Shown here: one piece after another, positions 29,678 through 36,995 of the stretch | Layout: each line of letters opens with the position of its first letter | Numbering within the stretch: the first letter of the stretch is position 1 | From: Azospirillaceae bacterium | GTDB lineage: Bacteria; Pseudomonadota; Alphaproteobacteria; Azospirillales; Azospirillaceae | NCBI GenBank assembly: GCA_028281465.1 | Contig: JANQJV010000183.1 | Location: 1 to 64,000, forward strand | Length of the DNA stretch: 64,000 nucleotides | Direction of reading: 5' to 3' | Position numbers and translations under genes: made by a program | Notes under the pieces: model-generated | What the model was told of the DNA's origin: nothing | What the model saw: only the letters and a program-made list of their open reading frames with translations | Database searches by the model: none

Positions 29678-31600
29678 TCAAGGGTCCGGGTGGAAGTAAT
29701 CATAGATTTTGCGCGCCACCGCCTTGCTGATGCCTTCGACCGCCTCGAGGTCGGTCAGGCCGGCCCGGGCGATCGCCCGGGGGGAGCCGAAATGGTGCAG
29801 CAACGCCTTCTTGCGCGTCGGTCCGACTCCCTCGATCGCGTCGAGAGTGGATGTGCCGAGCGCTCTGGTCCGCTTGGCACGGTGTGTGCCGATCGCGAAA
29901 CGATGGGCCTCGTCGCGCAAACGTTGCAGGTAGTATAAGACAGGGTCGCGCGGCTCAAGGTTGAAGGGGGGGTGCTCGGGCACGAAAAAACGCTCTCGCC
30001 CGGCATCCCGGTCCGGCCCTTTGGCGATGCCGACCACCGATAGGTCGTCGATGCCGTGTTCGGCCAAAACCGCAAGGGCCGACGAGAGCTGGCCCGCACC
30101 ACCATCGATCAGCACCAGATCGGGCCACAGCCCTTGACTGCGGTCCGGGTCCTCCTTCAAGGCACGAGCGAAGCGTCGGGTGAGTACCTCGCGCATCATC
30201 GCGTAGTCGTCGTTGGCCACGGCAATGGTCCGGATGGTGAACTTGCGATAGGCGTTCTTCAGCAGTCCCTCGGGGCCGGCGACGATCATGGCGCCGACTG
30301 CGTGGCTTCCTTGCACGTGGCTGTTGTCGAACACTTCGATGCGCTGCGGCGGTTCGGGCAGGCCGAAGACATCTGCCACGCCGCGCATCAGCTTTGCCTG
30401 AGAACTGCTTTCGGCACGCCGACGCCCTAGGGCCTCGCGCGCATTGGCTAGAGCGTGCTCGACTGGGCGGCGCTTGTCGCCCCGGCGCGGGCAGACCAAG
30501 TCGACCCGGTGACCGCTGCGTAGGCTCAGGGCTTGTTCGATCAGGCCGCGTTCGGCCGGGGCGTCGCTGAGCAGAACCTGCCGCGGGGCCGGCTTGTTTT
30601 CATAGAACTGAACGATAAAGGCCGCTAGCACCTGACGAGCGTCCATCTGTCGGTCATGGCTCGGGAAATAGGCACGGTTGCCGCAGTTGCGCCCGCCGCG
30701 GAAGAAGAAGACCTGGACGCAGGTCTGACCGCCCTCCTGATAGGCTGCCAGTACGTCGGCGTCGCCCAGTTCCTCAAGGTTGATGTCCTGGTGCGCCAGG
30801 ATGGCCGACAGCGCTCGGACTCGGTCACGATAGCGGGCGGCGGTCTCGAAATCCATGGCCTCACTGGCGGCCAGCATGCTGGCGACCAGAGCTTCCTTGA
30901 CCTGGCGACTTCCGCCGGACAGGAACTGACGGGCCTGCTCGACCTGTGCGGCATAGCTGCTGGCGTCAACCCGGCCGACGCAGGGGGCCGTACAGCGCTT
31001 GATCTGATACTGCAGGCATGGTCGCGTTCGGGCGGCGAACACCGCGTCGGAACAATTCCGCAGCATGAACGCCCGCTGCAAGGCCGTGATGGTCCGGTTG
31101 ACCGCGCCGGCGGAGGCGAAAGGGCCATAGTAGTCGCCGATCCTCGTCTTGGCGCCGCGGTGTTTCGTTAACCGGGCAAAGTCGTGGTCGCCTGTGATCA
31201 TGATGTGCGGAAACGTCTTGTCGTCGCGCAGCAGCACGTTGAAGCGTGGCCGGAGTTTTTTGATGAGGTTCGCTTCCAGGAGCAGCGCCTCGACCTCGCT
31301 GCCGGTGGTGACGAACTCCATGCTGGCGGTGGTCGCGACCATGCGTTGCAGGCGTATCGGCAGGCGGAACACCTGAGTGTAGGTGGTCACGCGCCGCCGC
31401 AGATCGCGAGCCTTGCCAACGTAGAGAACTTGGCCCGCCTGGTTGATCATGCGGTAGACACCCGGTCCAGGCGGTAACGACTTGAGATAGCCGCGGATCA
31501 CCGCCGTTCCGCTGGAAAGGCCGTCATCCCCAGACGGGCGCGGGTCGGCGTCCGGTTCTGTGTCCTGTGTCGAGGCCGCGCGCATCGCCGGGTCAATCAT
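29678..31600 (-). CDS. uvrC: Excinuclease ABC subunit C
   Basis: UvrC makes both incisions in nucleotide excision repair. The product is 640 residues from this start. The N-terminal GIY-YIG nuclease shows GPGVYRM and VLYVGKARDLRRR. A UVR motif (LVASMLAASEAMDFETAARYRDRV) binds UvrB, an RNase H-like domain carries IEVFDNSHVQGSH and VLIDGGAGQLSSA, and two C-terminal helix-hairpin-helix motifs include IEGVGPTRKKALLHHFGS. Alternative starts at 31615 (GTG) and 31585 (ATG) are in frame; 31600 is a compromise because no strong ribosome-binding site decides it. The SDR gene upstream on the same strand is separated by an AT-rich gap, so uvrC probably has its own promoter. Confidence 0.95.
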   Translation of the reverse strand: MIDPAMRAASTQDTEPDADPRPSGDDGLSSGTAVIRGYLKSLPPGPGVYRMINQAGQVLYVGKARDLRRRVTTYTQVFRLPIRLQRMVATTASMEFVTTGSEVEALLLEANLIKKLRPRFNVLLRDDKTFPHIMITGDHDFARLTKHRGAKTRIGDYYGPFASAGAVNRTITALQRAFMLRNCSDAVFAARTRPCLQYQIKRCTAPCVGRVDASSYAAQVEQARQFLSGGSRQVKEALVASMLAASEAMDFETAARYRDRVRALSAILAHQDINLEELGDADVLAAYQEGGQTCVQVFFFRGGRNCGNRAYFPSHDRQMDARQVLAAFIVQFYENKPAPRQVLLSDAPAERGLIEQALSLRSGHRVDLVCPRRGDKRRPVEHALANAREALGRRRAESSSQAKLMRGVADVFGLPEPPQRIEVFDNSHVQGSHAVGAMIVAGPEGLLKNAYRKFTIRTIAVANDDYAMMREVLTRRFARALKEDPDRSQGLWPDLVLIDGGAGQLSSALAVLAEHGIDDLSVVGIAKGPDRDAGRERFFVPEHPPFNLEPRDPVLYYLQRLRDEAHRFAIGTHRAKRTRALGTSTLDAIEGVGPTRKKALLHHFGSPRAIARAGLTDLEAVEGISKAVARKIYDYFHPDP

Positions 31601-31973
31601 CTCGGCCCGCCGCACAGGTCACCGATCTGGACGACTAAATGCTTCGTCCAGCACGGCGTCGACCAGTCATCCACTGAATCTGTGGATAGGTCATGGGAAA
31701 AGCTTTTCACGGAGTGCCGCGAAGGCCGCAATGCTTGGGTCTCCTTTAGAATGCCTAAAAAATGGGCAAAACTATAAAACATTGATTAAAAAAGATTTTT
31801 CCAAGATTGCTGGCGCCTTAGCGGGATAAAGCGGCGAAACTAAGGCGGGGTGGTACCGCGATTGCCGCATTGTCCGGCCTGTGTAAAACCCAAGGGTGCG
31901 GTGCGACAAATACGTCATAAAACTGCGACTCCGGACAGATGGAGAGATCTCTTAGGTTTTCTCGGCGGCGCAA
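31601..31973. other. AT-rich gap between SDR and uvrC
   Basis: A 373-base gap with no supported protein gene. From about 31735 to 31805 it is much richer in A and T than its surroundings, consistent with promoter DNA for uvrC on the minus strand. On the plus strand a tiny frame at 31751 (MPKKWAKL then stop) and the T-box-like motif at 31848 are the only notable items. An 8-bp inverted repeat, CGCCTTAG/CTAAGGCG, spans 31814-31847; on the minus strand T-rich sequence follows after a gap, so it might be a weak end for the SDR transcript. Confidence 0.5.
31814..31866 (+). promoter_or_regulatory. T-box-like antiterminator signature, orphan
   Basis: GGGTGGTACCGCG at 31848-31860 equals the conserved T-box sequence that pairs with the tRNA acceptor end, and the preceding AACTAAGG also resembles the usual T-box context. 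A hairpin, CGCCTTAG (31814-31821) with CTAAGGCG (31840-31847), lies immediately before it. No aminoacyl-tRNA synthetase or amino-acid gene follows on the plus strand; the next gene (SDR) runs the other way. T-boxes are rare in alphaproteobacteria, so this may be chance, a relic, or an unrelated small RNA. Confidence 0.25.
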
Positions 31974-32777
31974 CTACTCCTGGGCGACGAAGCCTCGCCT
32001 GGGCTGGGCCCATCCCAGGTGTTCGCCGCCATCCAGTGCGATCATTTGACCCGTCATGCTGCCAGCCTCGAGCAGAAAGCGCACGGCGGCACAGATTTCG
32101 ACCATTGGTGTCGGCCGCTCCAAGGGAACGTTGCGCCATTGTTGTTCAAAGTGCGGAGAGGACTGCCGAGCGCTGGGAAGGGTCGGTCCGGGTCCGATGC
32201 CATTGACACGAATATGCGGTGCCAAGGCCAAGGCCAGCGTGCGGGTTAACGTCCACAGGCCGGTCTTGCTCACGGTGTAGGACAGAAAATCGGGTGTCAG
32301 GTTCCAGACGCGTTGATCAAGAATGTTTATCACGCATCCGTTATGACCACTTGGACACTGCGCTGCGAACGCCTGAGTGAGGCGCAAGGGGGCCCATAGA
32401 TTGGTATCGAGATGGCGCGACCAGCTGGTTCGGTCGACGGTATCGATGCGGTCGTGTTCGAACACGCTGGCGTTGTTGATCAGGCAGGTCAGCGGGCCCA
32501 GCGCTGCCACGGCCTTGGCGATCAGCGCGTCGACCGCGGCGGTGTCGGTGAGATCGGCAGCCACTGTGACGGCCCGACCCCCCTCGTCGCGAATCTCCGT
32601 TACCACTGTCCGGGCATCGTCGGCGGAGCGAAAATGATGTACGGCGACATCCCATCCCTGTGCTGCCAGGTCGAGGGCGATGGCGCGGCCGATGCGGCGA
32701 CCGGCGCCGGTGATCAGGACCGATTTCCGACCGGAGGCCGGCCGGTCGTCGGGGGCAGAGGGGACGATGGGAGTCAT
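31974..32777 (-). CDS. SDR oxidoreductase, pteridine-reductase/FolM-like
   Basis: A 267-residue classical SDR with the cofactor motif TGAGRRIGRAIA, in which an Arg pair replaces the more usual S-x-G-I and suggests NADPH preference. NNASVFEHD and the active site YTVSKTGLWTLTRTLA follow. The segment INILDQRVWNLTPDFLSYT and the terminal TGQMIALDGGEHLGW match the alphaproteobacterial group usually compared with dihydromonapterin or pteridine reductases. Its start ATG overlaps the LysR stop (ATGA), so the two are coupled. In many relatives this SDR precedes uvrC, as it does here. Substrate is inferred, not shown. Confidence 0.82.
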   Translation of the reverse strand: MTPIVPSAPDDRPASGRKSVLITGAGRRIGRAIALDLAAQGWDVAVHHFRSADDARTVVTEIRDEGGRAVTVAADLTDTAAVDALIAKAVAALGPLTCLINNASVFEHDRIDTVDRTSWSRHLDTNLWAPLRLTQAFAAQCPSGHNGCVINILDQRVWNLTPDFLSYTVSKTGLWTLTRTLALALAPHIRVNGIGPGPTLPSARQSSPHFEQQWRNVPLERPTPMVEICAAVRFLLEAGSMTGQMIALDGGEHLGWAQPRRGFVAQE

Positions 32778-33748
32778 GGTGTGGTGGCAGCTCCAGAGCG
32801 AGGTGGCGTCAAAGCGCCATGTCGGGGCATGGCAGCGGACCATATGGTGCAGAAGGGGCCGTCCGCGTCGACCGGCCGGATGCGCTCGACCAGGAGGTCG
32901 ATGAAGGCACGCACCTTGGGCGAAAGGTGCTTTCCGGCCGGATACAGCGCATAAATGGCGGTATCCTCGGCCGATCGGCAGTCTGGCAACAGGGGCACGA
33001 GCCGACCCTCGCGCAAATCGGCTTCGATGTAGAAAGAGGCGATGCGGGCAACACCCAGGTGGCAGACGGCAGCAGCCCGCATGGCCGACGCATCGTTCGT
33101 TTCGAATCGGCCGACCACGCGCACCGTGACCGCTCCGGTCGGCGTGGTGAAGCGCCAATCGGTCAAACCTTCGAAGATCAGGCACTCGTGTTGGGCCAGA
33201 TCGGCCGGGCGCTGCGGTGCGCCGTGGCGTGCGAGATAGTCGGGTGAGGCCACCACCAGACGCTCGACGGGCCGCAGCCGGCGGGCGATGAGTGAGGAAT
33301 CGGCCAAGGCGGCAATGCGGATCGCCACATCCGCCCCTTCTTGCACCAGGTCGACCACGTGATCGGTCAGCGTGAGTTCAACACGCAGCTCCGGGTGACG
33401 TTGCAGCAACTCCGACAGGAGTGGGGTCACCGTATCCCGGCCGATCGAGGTTGCGGCGTTGATGCGCAGCAGACCGCGCGGTTCACCGTTCATCTGCAAC
33501 ACCGCGGCTTCGGCGGCCTCGATTTCGGCCAGGATGCGCCGACACCAGGCGAAATAGGCTTTGCCCTCCGGCGTCAGCGCCAAGCGGCGGGTGGTCCGAT
33601 TCAAGAGGCGGCTGCCGAGCCGTTCCTCGAGCCGGCCAATCTGCTTGCTGACGGCCGATGGCGAAATCTGCAGGGCCTGGGCCGCCGCGGAAAAACTACC
33701 TTCGGTCACCACACGGGCGAACACGGCCATCTCCTGGGCCCGGTCCAT
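32774..33748 (-). CDS. LysR-family transcriptional regulator
   Basis: A 324-residue regulator. The N-terminal winged helix-turn-helix reads VARVVTEG-like: VFARVVTEGSFSAAAQALQISPSAVSKQIGRLEERLG at about residues 10-45. A type 2 periplasmic-binding-like effector domain follows. The sequence belongs to the CrgA/DmlR-like branch (DRAQEMAVFARVVTEGSF). The start at 33748 gives the standard length; upstream in-frame codons lack family sequence. It overlaps the downstream SDR by 4 bp and is divergent from a small ORF at 33914. LysR proteins commonly regulate a divergent neighbour, which makes that ORF or the coupled SDR likely targets. Confidence 0.9.
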   Translation of the reverse strand: MDRAQEMAVFARVVTEGSFSAAAQALQISPSAVSKQIGRLEERLGSRLLNRTTRRLALTPEGKAYFAWCRRILAEIEAAEAAVLQMNGEPRGLLRINAATSIGRDTVTPLLSELLQRHPELRVELTLTDHVVDLVQEGADVAIRIAALADSSLIARRLRPVERLVVASPDYLARHGAPQRPADLAQHECLIFEGLTDWRFTTPTGAVTVRVVGRFETNDASAMRAAAVCHLGVARIASFYIEADLREGRLVPLLPDCRSAEDTAIYALYPAGKHLSPKVRAFIDLLVERIRPVDADGPFCTIWSAAMPRHGALTPPRSGAATTP

Positions 33749-33913
33749 CGCCTCGATCCTTTCCCTGCGGTCACAGATGATGTGACCCATCAAAGGATTA
33801 TCGACAAGCCGGTGCCGGCATAAGTTTCCAATTGAGGCGACGGACTGAACCGCCGCCCAAGCTGTCCGGGATCAAAATCATCAGAGGCCCGGTCCATCGC
33901 AGGAGTGTGATCC

Positions 33914-34096
33914 ATGACTATCATCGAGGTGCGTACCGTCACGCCGGCCATGGTTGCCGAGGGCCTCGATCGAGGCCGCCAATTGCACGACGCCGCCATC
34001 CGCGGCTTCGTGGTTGCAGCCTGGGCGCATCTGGCCGCGTGGGTCCAGTCGATCGTCAGTCACATCGGCCACGACGGTCACGCCGCCCGGGCGTGA
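33914..34096 (+). CDS. Small ORF divergent from LysR gene
   Basis: A 60-residue frame, MTIIEVRTVTPAMVAEGLDR..., preceded by CAGGAGTG at a good ribosome-binding distance (about 8 nt before the ATG). The peptide has an amphipathic middle (RGFVVAAWAHLAAWVQSIVSHI) and ends HAARA. I do not recognise it. It sits in the 470-bp gap between the LysR gene and efp, where a gene controlled by the regulator could be expected. It is short enough to be chance; the ribosome-binding site is the main support. Confidence 0.45.
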   Translation: MTIIEVRTVTPAMVAEGLDRGRQLHDAAIRGFVVAAWAHLAAWVQSIVSHIGHDGHAARA

Positions 34097-34219
34097 ATGG
34101 TCGAACCGGGCCCGCGAATGGACGCCCAGCGGATCGCACCGGGCCCGTTGCCCGCCCTCGGGCAAGCTGATAGGGTCGCGCGCATTCATCATCGCTGAGC
34201 GAAAGATCGAGTGCGTGCC

Positions 34220-34786
34220 ATGAAGGTGAACGCCAATACGCTTCGGGCCGGCCAGGTTCTTGAACACAACGGCAAACTCTGGGTGGTGGCAAAGACGGCC
34301 ATCGTGCAACCGGGCAAAGGTGGTGCCTTCATCCAGGTGGAAATGAAGGATGTTCGTAGCGGTACCAAAACGATAGAGCGGTTCCGAACACAAGAGACGG
34401 TGGAGCGGGCCCGTTTGGACGAGCACGAAATGCAATTTCTGTTCGCTGATGGTGACAGCTTCACGTTCATGGACAACGAGAGTTTTGAGCAGATCACCAT
34501 TACCCGGGACCTGATCGGCGAGCCGGCGGTTTTCCTCCAGGATGGTATGGCGGTGACCGTTCAGATGTATGAGGGATCGCCGCTCAGTGTGGAACTACCG
34601 GCGACGGTGACACTTGGCATCATCGAAGCGGAACCGGTGGTCAAGGGGCAAACGGCATCGTCATCCTACAAGCCGGCAATCCTGGAAAACGGCGTTAAGG
34701 TGATGGTGCCGCCGCATATCGAATCCGGCACCCGCATCGTCATCAACACCGCTGACGCCACATATCTGGAACGGGCGAAGGAGTGA
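34220..34786 (+). CDS. efp: Translation elongation factor P
   Basis: EF-P relieves ribosome stalling at polyproline. The 188-residue product has the three-domain layout: a KOW-like N-domain, then two OB folds ending SGTRIVINTADATYLERAKE. The tip of domain I reads VQPGKGGAF with Lys33, the position equivalent to Escherichia coli Lys34, which is beta-lysylated by EpmA. An EpmA homologue is encoded at 15206. A GTG nine bases upstream is in frame, but MKVNANTLRAGQV is the usual N-terminus. Downstream, suhB follows after 43 bp and may be co-transcribed. Proline-rich proteins in this window, such as the SPOR protein and the OmpA-like protein, are natural EF-P clients. Confidence 0.97.
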   Translation: MKVNANTLRAGQVLEHNGKLWVVAKTAIVQPGKGGAFIQVEMKDVRSGTKTIERFRTQETVERARLDEHEMQFLFADGDSFTFMDNESFEQITITRDLIGEPAVFLQDGMAVTVQMYEGSPLSVELPATVTLGIIEAEPVVKGQTASSSYKPAILENGVKVMVPPHIESGTRIVINTADATYLERAKE

Positions 34787-34829
34787 CGCCACCCATTGGG
34801 AGCGCTGTGCCAGGCCGGAGAGGGATGCG

Positions 34830-35678
34830 ATGAGCCCGCGTTCCGCCGTTGTCAACGTCATGGTGCGGGCCGCCGAAAAAGCCGGGCGCGCGTTGGTCCG
34901 CGATTTCGGCGAGGTCGAACAGCTACAGGTGTCTCGAAAGGGACCGGCGGATTTTGTTTCCAACGCCGACCTCAAGGCCGAGCAGATTGTCCGTGCCGAG
35001 CTGGCGCGGGCCCGCCCCGGCTATGGTTTCCTGATGGAGGAATCGGGGGCGGTCGCAGGGCGCGATGGTGAGCACCGCTGGATCGTTGACCCGCTCGACG
35101 GTACGACCAATTTCCTGCACGGTCTGCCGCAGTGGGCGGTTTCGATTGCGCTGGAGCGGTCGGGTGAGATTGTCGCCGGTGTCGTCCACAATCCGATTCA
35201 GGATCAAATGTTCTGGGCAGAAAAGGGCCAGGGCGCGTTCCTCAATTCCCAGCGCTTGCGCGTCTCCCAGCGCCGACGGCTCGATGAGGCCTTGGTCGGC
35301 ACGGGTTCTCCGTTCCGGGGCCACGGCGATTGGGATCGTTTCGGTCGCGAATTGGAAGCCGTGGTGGCGTCGACTGCCGGCGTGCGGCGTTTCGGATCGG
35401 CGTCGCTTGACCTGTCGTTGACGGCTGCTGGCCGGTTCGATGCGTTTTGGGAAAGCGACCTGAAACCCTGGGATGTGGCTGCCGGCGCACTTATCGTAGC
35501 CGAGGCCGGTGGTTTCGTGACCGAATTGAATGGGGGGCGGAACCCTGTGTACGGTGCGACCATCCTGGCGGCCAATCCCCATCTGCACCAGCCCTTGCTC
35601 AAACTGCTGAAGGCGGCGGTTGGCCGACCTCACGGTCGGGACGCCGGTACGCAGACTGTGGCGGGCCGTCGTCCCTAA
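34830..35678 (+). CDS. suhB: Inositol-1-monophosphatase family protein (SuhB-like)
   Basis: A 282-residue magnesium-dependent phosphatase. The metal-binding motifs are EESG (residues ~70-73), DPLDGTTNF and WDVAAGALIVAEAGG, all intact. The family hydrolyses inositol phosphates and related sugar phosphates; in Escherichia coli SuhB also joins the rRNA antitermination complex. GAGAGG precedes the ATG. The C-terminal ~20 residues (GRPHGRDAGTQTVAGRRP) extend past the family core and are Arg/Gly-rich. The efp-suhB order is common in alphaproteobacteria. Confidence 0.93.
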   Translation: MSPRSAVVNVMVRAAEKAGRALVRDFGEVEQLQVSRKGPADFVSNADLKAEQIVRAELARARPGYGFLMEESGAVAGRDGEHRWIVDPLDGTTNFLHGLPQWAVSIALERSGEIVAGVVHNPIQDQMFWAEKGQGAFLNSQRLRVSQRRRLDEALVGTGSPFRGHGDWDRFGRELEAVVASTAGVRRFGSASLDLSLTAAGRFDAFWESDLKPWDVAAGALIVAEAGGFVTELNGGRNPVYGATILAANPHLHQPLLKLLKAAVGRPHGRDAGTQTVAGRRP

Positions 35679-35815
35679 CGGATACGGGCCGGCCGTGGGC
35701 GGGCCGCCATGGCGCGACCCCATGGCAATTGCTGTCGGCCGCTCAGCTTGGATATTGTACCCGAAAGGCCATGCCGAAGCTTTGGGTTCGGCACCACCGG
35801 TTCGGGGCCAAGATT

Positions 35816-36631
35816 ATGGACGAGCGCGCATTTGGGTTCCGGCACCAGACCGGAAATCGTCGGTGGTTGACGCGGGCCGCCGTGTGCGTTGCCTTGGTGT
35901 TGACAGGCGGTCAAGGTGGCGCGGTGTTTTTGTCACCGGTGTCAGCGCAGACCGTGCATGAACCCGATTTCAGACTCGAAACGGTTGTTCCCATTGCTGT
36001 GCCGGACCCACCGACCCTGCCACGGTCGGCTCCGGTTTCGCGATCGGAACCAGTTTCTGCCATGATTCCGTTGGCAGTGCCCGTGCTGCCGCCCCTTGGG
36101 GCGCCATTGGCCTGGCCGGCCTCCCCGGTGTCGATCGCCGCACCGGCCGACCGCAGTGGCGGCGCCATGGCCGATGTGACCCGGCAACGATCAACGGTGG
36201 ACGGACGGGCGCCTGTTCCACGGAGCGAACAGGTGCGGACGGGGCCGAGGGATGAACCGGCGGCGGTGCCGACGCAGGTGGCCGCGGCCGGTGCTGCTGT
36301 GCGCGTGGTGCGCCCGCGCAGTTTCCAGCTCTTGTATGATCGCGGTGCCCACCAGCCGGGAGATGCCGGCCTGACGCGAGACGTGGTGACGGCCGTGCGC
36401 GACATGTTGGCCGGTCTGCCGAGTTTGCGCATCGAGCTGCGCGCCTTCGCCAGCGTCGACGACGATCGGCCGGCATCCGCGCGGCAGCTGTCCTTGCAGC
36501 GGGCGATGGACGTGCGGGAGCGTTTAGCGGCTTTGGGCATCCGGCGTGAACGGGTCAATCTCCGGGCGCTCGGACTGGCGGCCGAGGGGCCACCGGATAG
36601 GATTGACATCGTGCCGTTGGCGGCGAACTAG
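35816..36631 (+). CDS. OmpA-like periplasmic/outer-membrane protein
   Basis: A 271-residue product with a basic start, a hydrophobic stretch (AAVCVALVLTGG) and a likely signal-peptidase site at VSAQT near residue 45. A Pro/Ala-rich linker of ~110 residues follows. The C-terminal ~95 residues form an OmpA-like peptidoglycan-binding domain (SLRIELRAFASVDDDRPASARQLSLQRA). In that motif the usual G-H-T-D is replaced by A-F-A-S, so peptidoglycan binding may be weakened. An ATG at 35771 is an alternative start. It precedes the palindrome cluster and the MotA/MotB-like pair, which also contains an OmpA-type domain. Confidence 0.75.
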   Translation: MDERAFGFRHQTGNRRWLTRAAVCVALVLTGGQGGAVFLSPVSAQTVHEPDFRLETVVPIAVPDPPTLPRSAPVSRSEPVSAMIPLAVPVLPPLGAPLAWPASPVSIAAPADRSGGAMADVTRQRSTVDGRAPVPRSEQVRTGPRDEPAAVPTQVAAAGAAVRVVRPRSFQLLYDRGAHQPGDAGLTRDVVTAVRDMLAGLPSLRIELRAFASVDDDRPASARQLSLQRAMDVRERLAALGIRRERVNLRALGLAAEGPPDRIDIVPLAAN

Positions 36632-36676
36632 AGCAAATCCTGAGCGCAGTGAGTCAATCTGCGACGGGGATTTGCT
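36631..36676. repeat. Intergenic palindrome, AAATCC/GGATTT type, copy 1
   Basis: AGCAAATCC (36632-36640) pairs with GGGATTTGCT (36667-36676); the interior CGCAGTGAGTCAATCTGCG pairs imperfectly. It begins directly at the stop codon of the OmpA-like gene. The same AAATCC...CAATCTGCGACG...GGATTT design recurs at 36852-36899 and, as a near-perfect palindrome, at 57981-58026. Confidence 0.75.
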
Positions 36677-36689
36677 GTAAAAACAAAGA

Positions 36690-36735
36690 GCTAGAGCGGG
36701 TTCCGCGAACCAGTATGAGCCGAAAACGCTCTAGC
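36690..36735. repeat. Palindromic repeat, CTAGAGC type, copy 2
   Basis: GCTAGAGCG (36690-36698) and CGCTCTAGC (36727-36735) are perfect complements. TTCCGCGAACC inside is shared with the copy at 132-179. It lies 13 bp after the preceding palindrome. Confidence 0.8.
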
Positions 36736-36784
36736 ATGCCGACCAGTCAAATGGGTCGCGTCAGTCCATTTGACTGGTCGGCAT
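36736..36784. repeat. Perfect 19-bp inverted repeat
   Basis: The arm at 36736-36754 (ATGCCGACCAGTCAAATGG) is perfectly complementary to the arm at 36766-36784, with an 11-nt loop. It abuts the CTAGAGC palindrome with no gap. It could be a very stable hairpin RNA or the arms of a mobile miniature element. Confidence 0.85.
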
Positions 36785-36805
36785 GATGCAGTTGTGAATC
36801 CGGTG

Positions 36806-36846
36806 CGACGACTCAAACGATCGGGACCGAAGCGTCTGAGTCGTCG
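36806..36846. repeat. Palindromic element with TCGGGACCGA core
   Basis: CGACGACTCA (36806-36815) pairs perfectly with TGAGTCGTCG (36837-36846). The core ACGATCGGGACCGAAGCGTCT resembles the core of the hairpin at 58041-58073, which also follows an AAATCC-type palindrome. This supports a modular two-part repeat family. Confidence 0.7.
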
Positions 36847-36851
36847 TGGGG

Positions 36852-36899
36852 GAGCGAATGCCGAGCAGATCGAGGCGATCTGCGACGAAGTGATTTGCT
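36852..36899. repeat. Intergenic palindrome, AAATCC/GGATTT type, degenerate copy
   Basis: The sequence from AGCGAATGC to GATTTGCT follows the pattern of copy 1 at 36631, including GATCTGCGACG in the middle. GCAGATCG pairs with CGATCTGC inside it. The arms have drifted, so this looks like an older copy. Confidence 0.6.
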
Positions 36900-36995
36900 G
36901 ACAAGCCAAGTGGCTGGAGCCCTCATGTCCTGCGCCGGAGCGACGGGACGCGGCACCGGTCCGGGGCATCGCTGAAGCAAGGTTGGCGTCGATCC

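Larger units (their letters stand above)
36632..36995. other. Palindrome-rich gap between OmpA-like and MotA-like genes
   Basis: No protein gene is supported here. The 364 bases hold at least five hairpin-forming elements in sequence (listed separately from 36631 to 36900), leaving about 95 bases before the MotA-like start. These would end the OmpA-like transcript strongly, so the MotA/MotB-like pair must use a promoter in 36900-36995 or read through the array. Confidence 0.7.
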
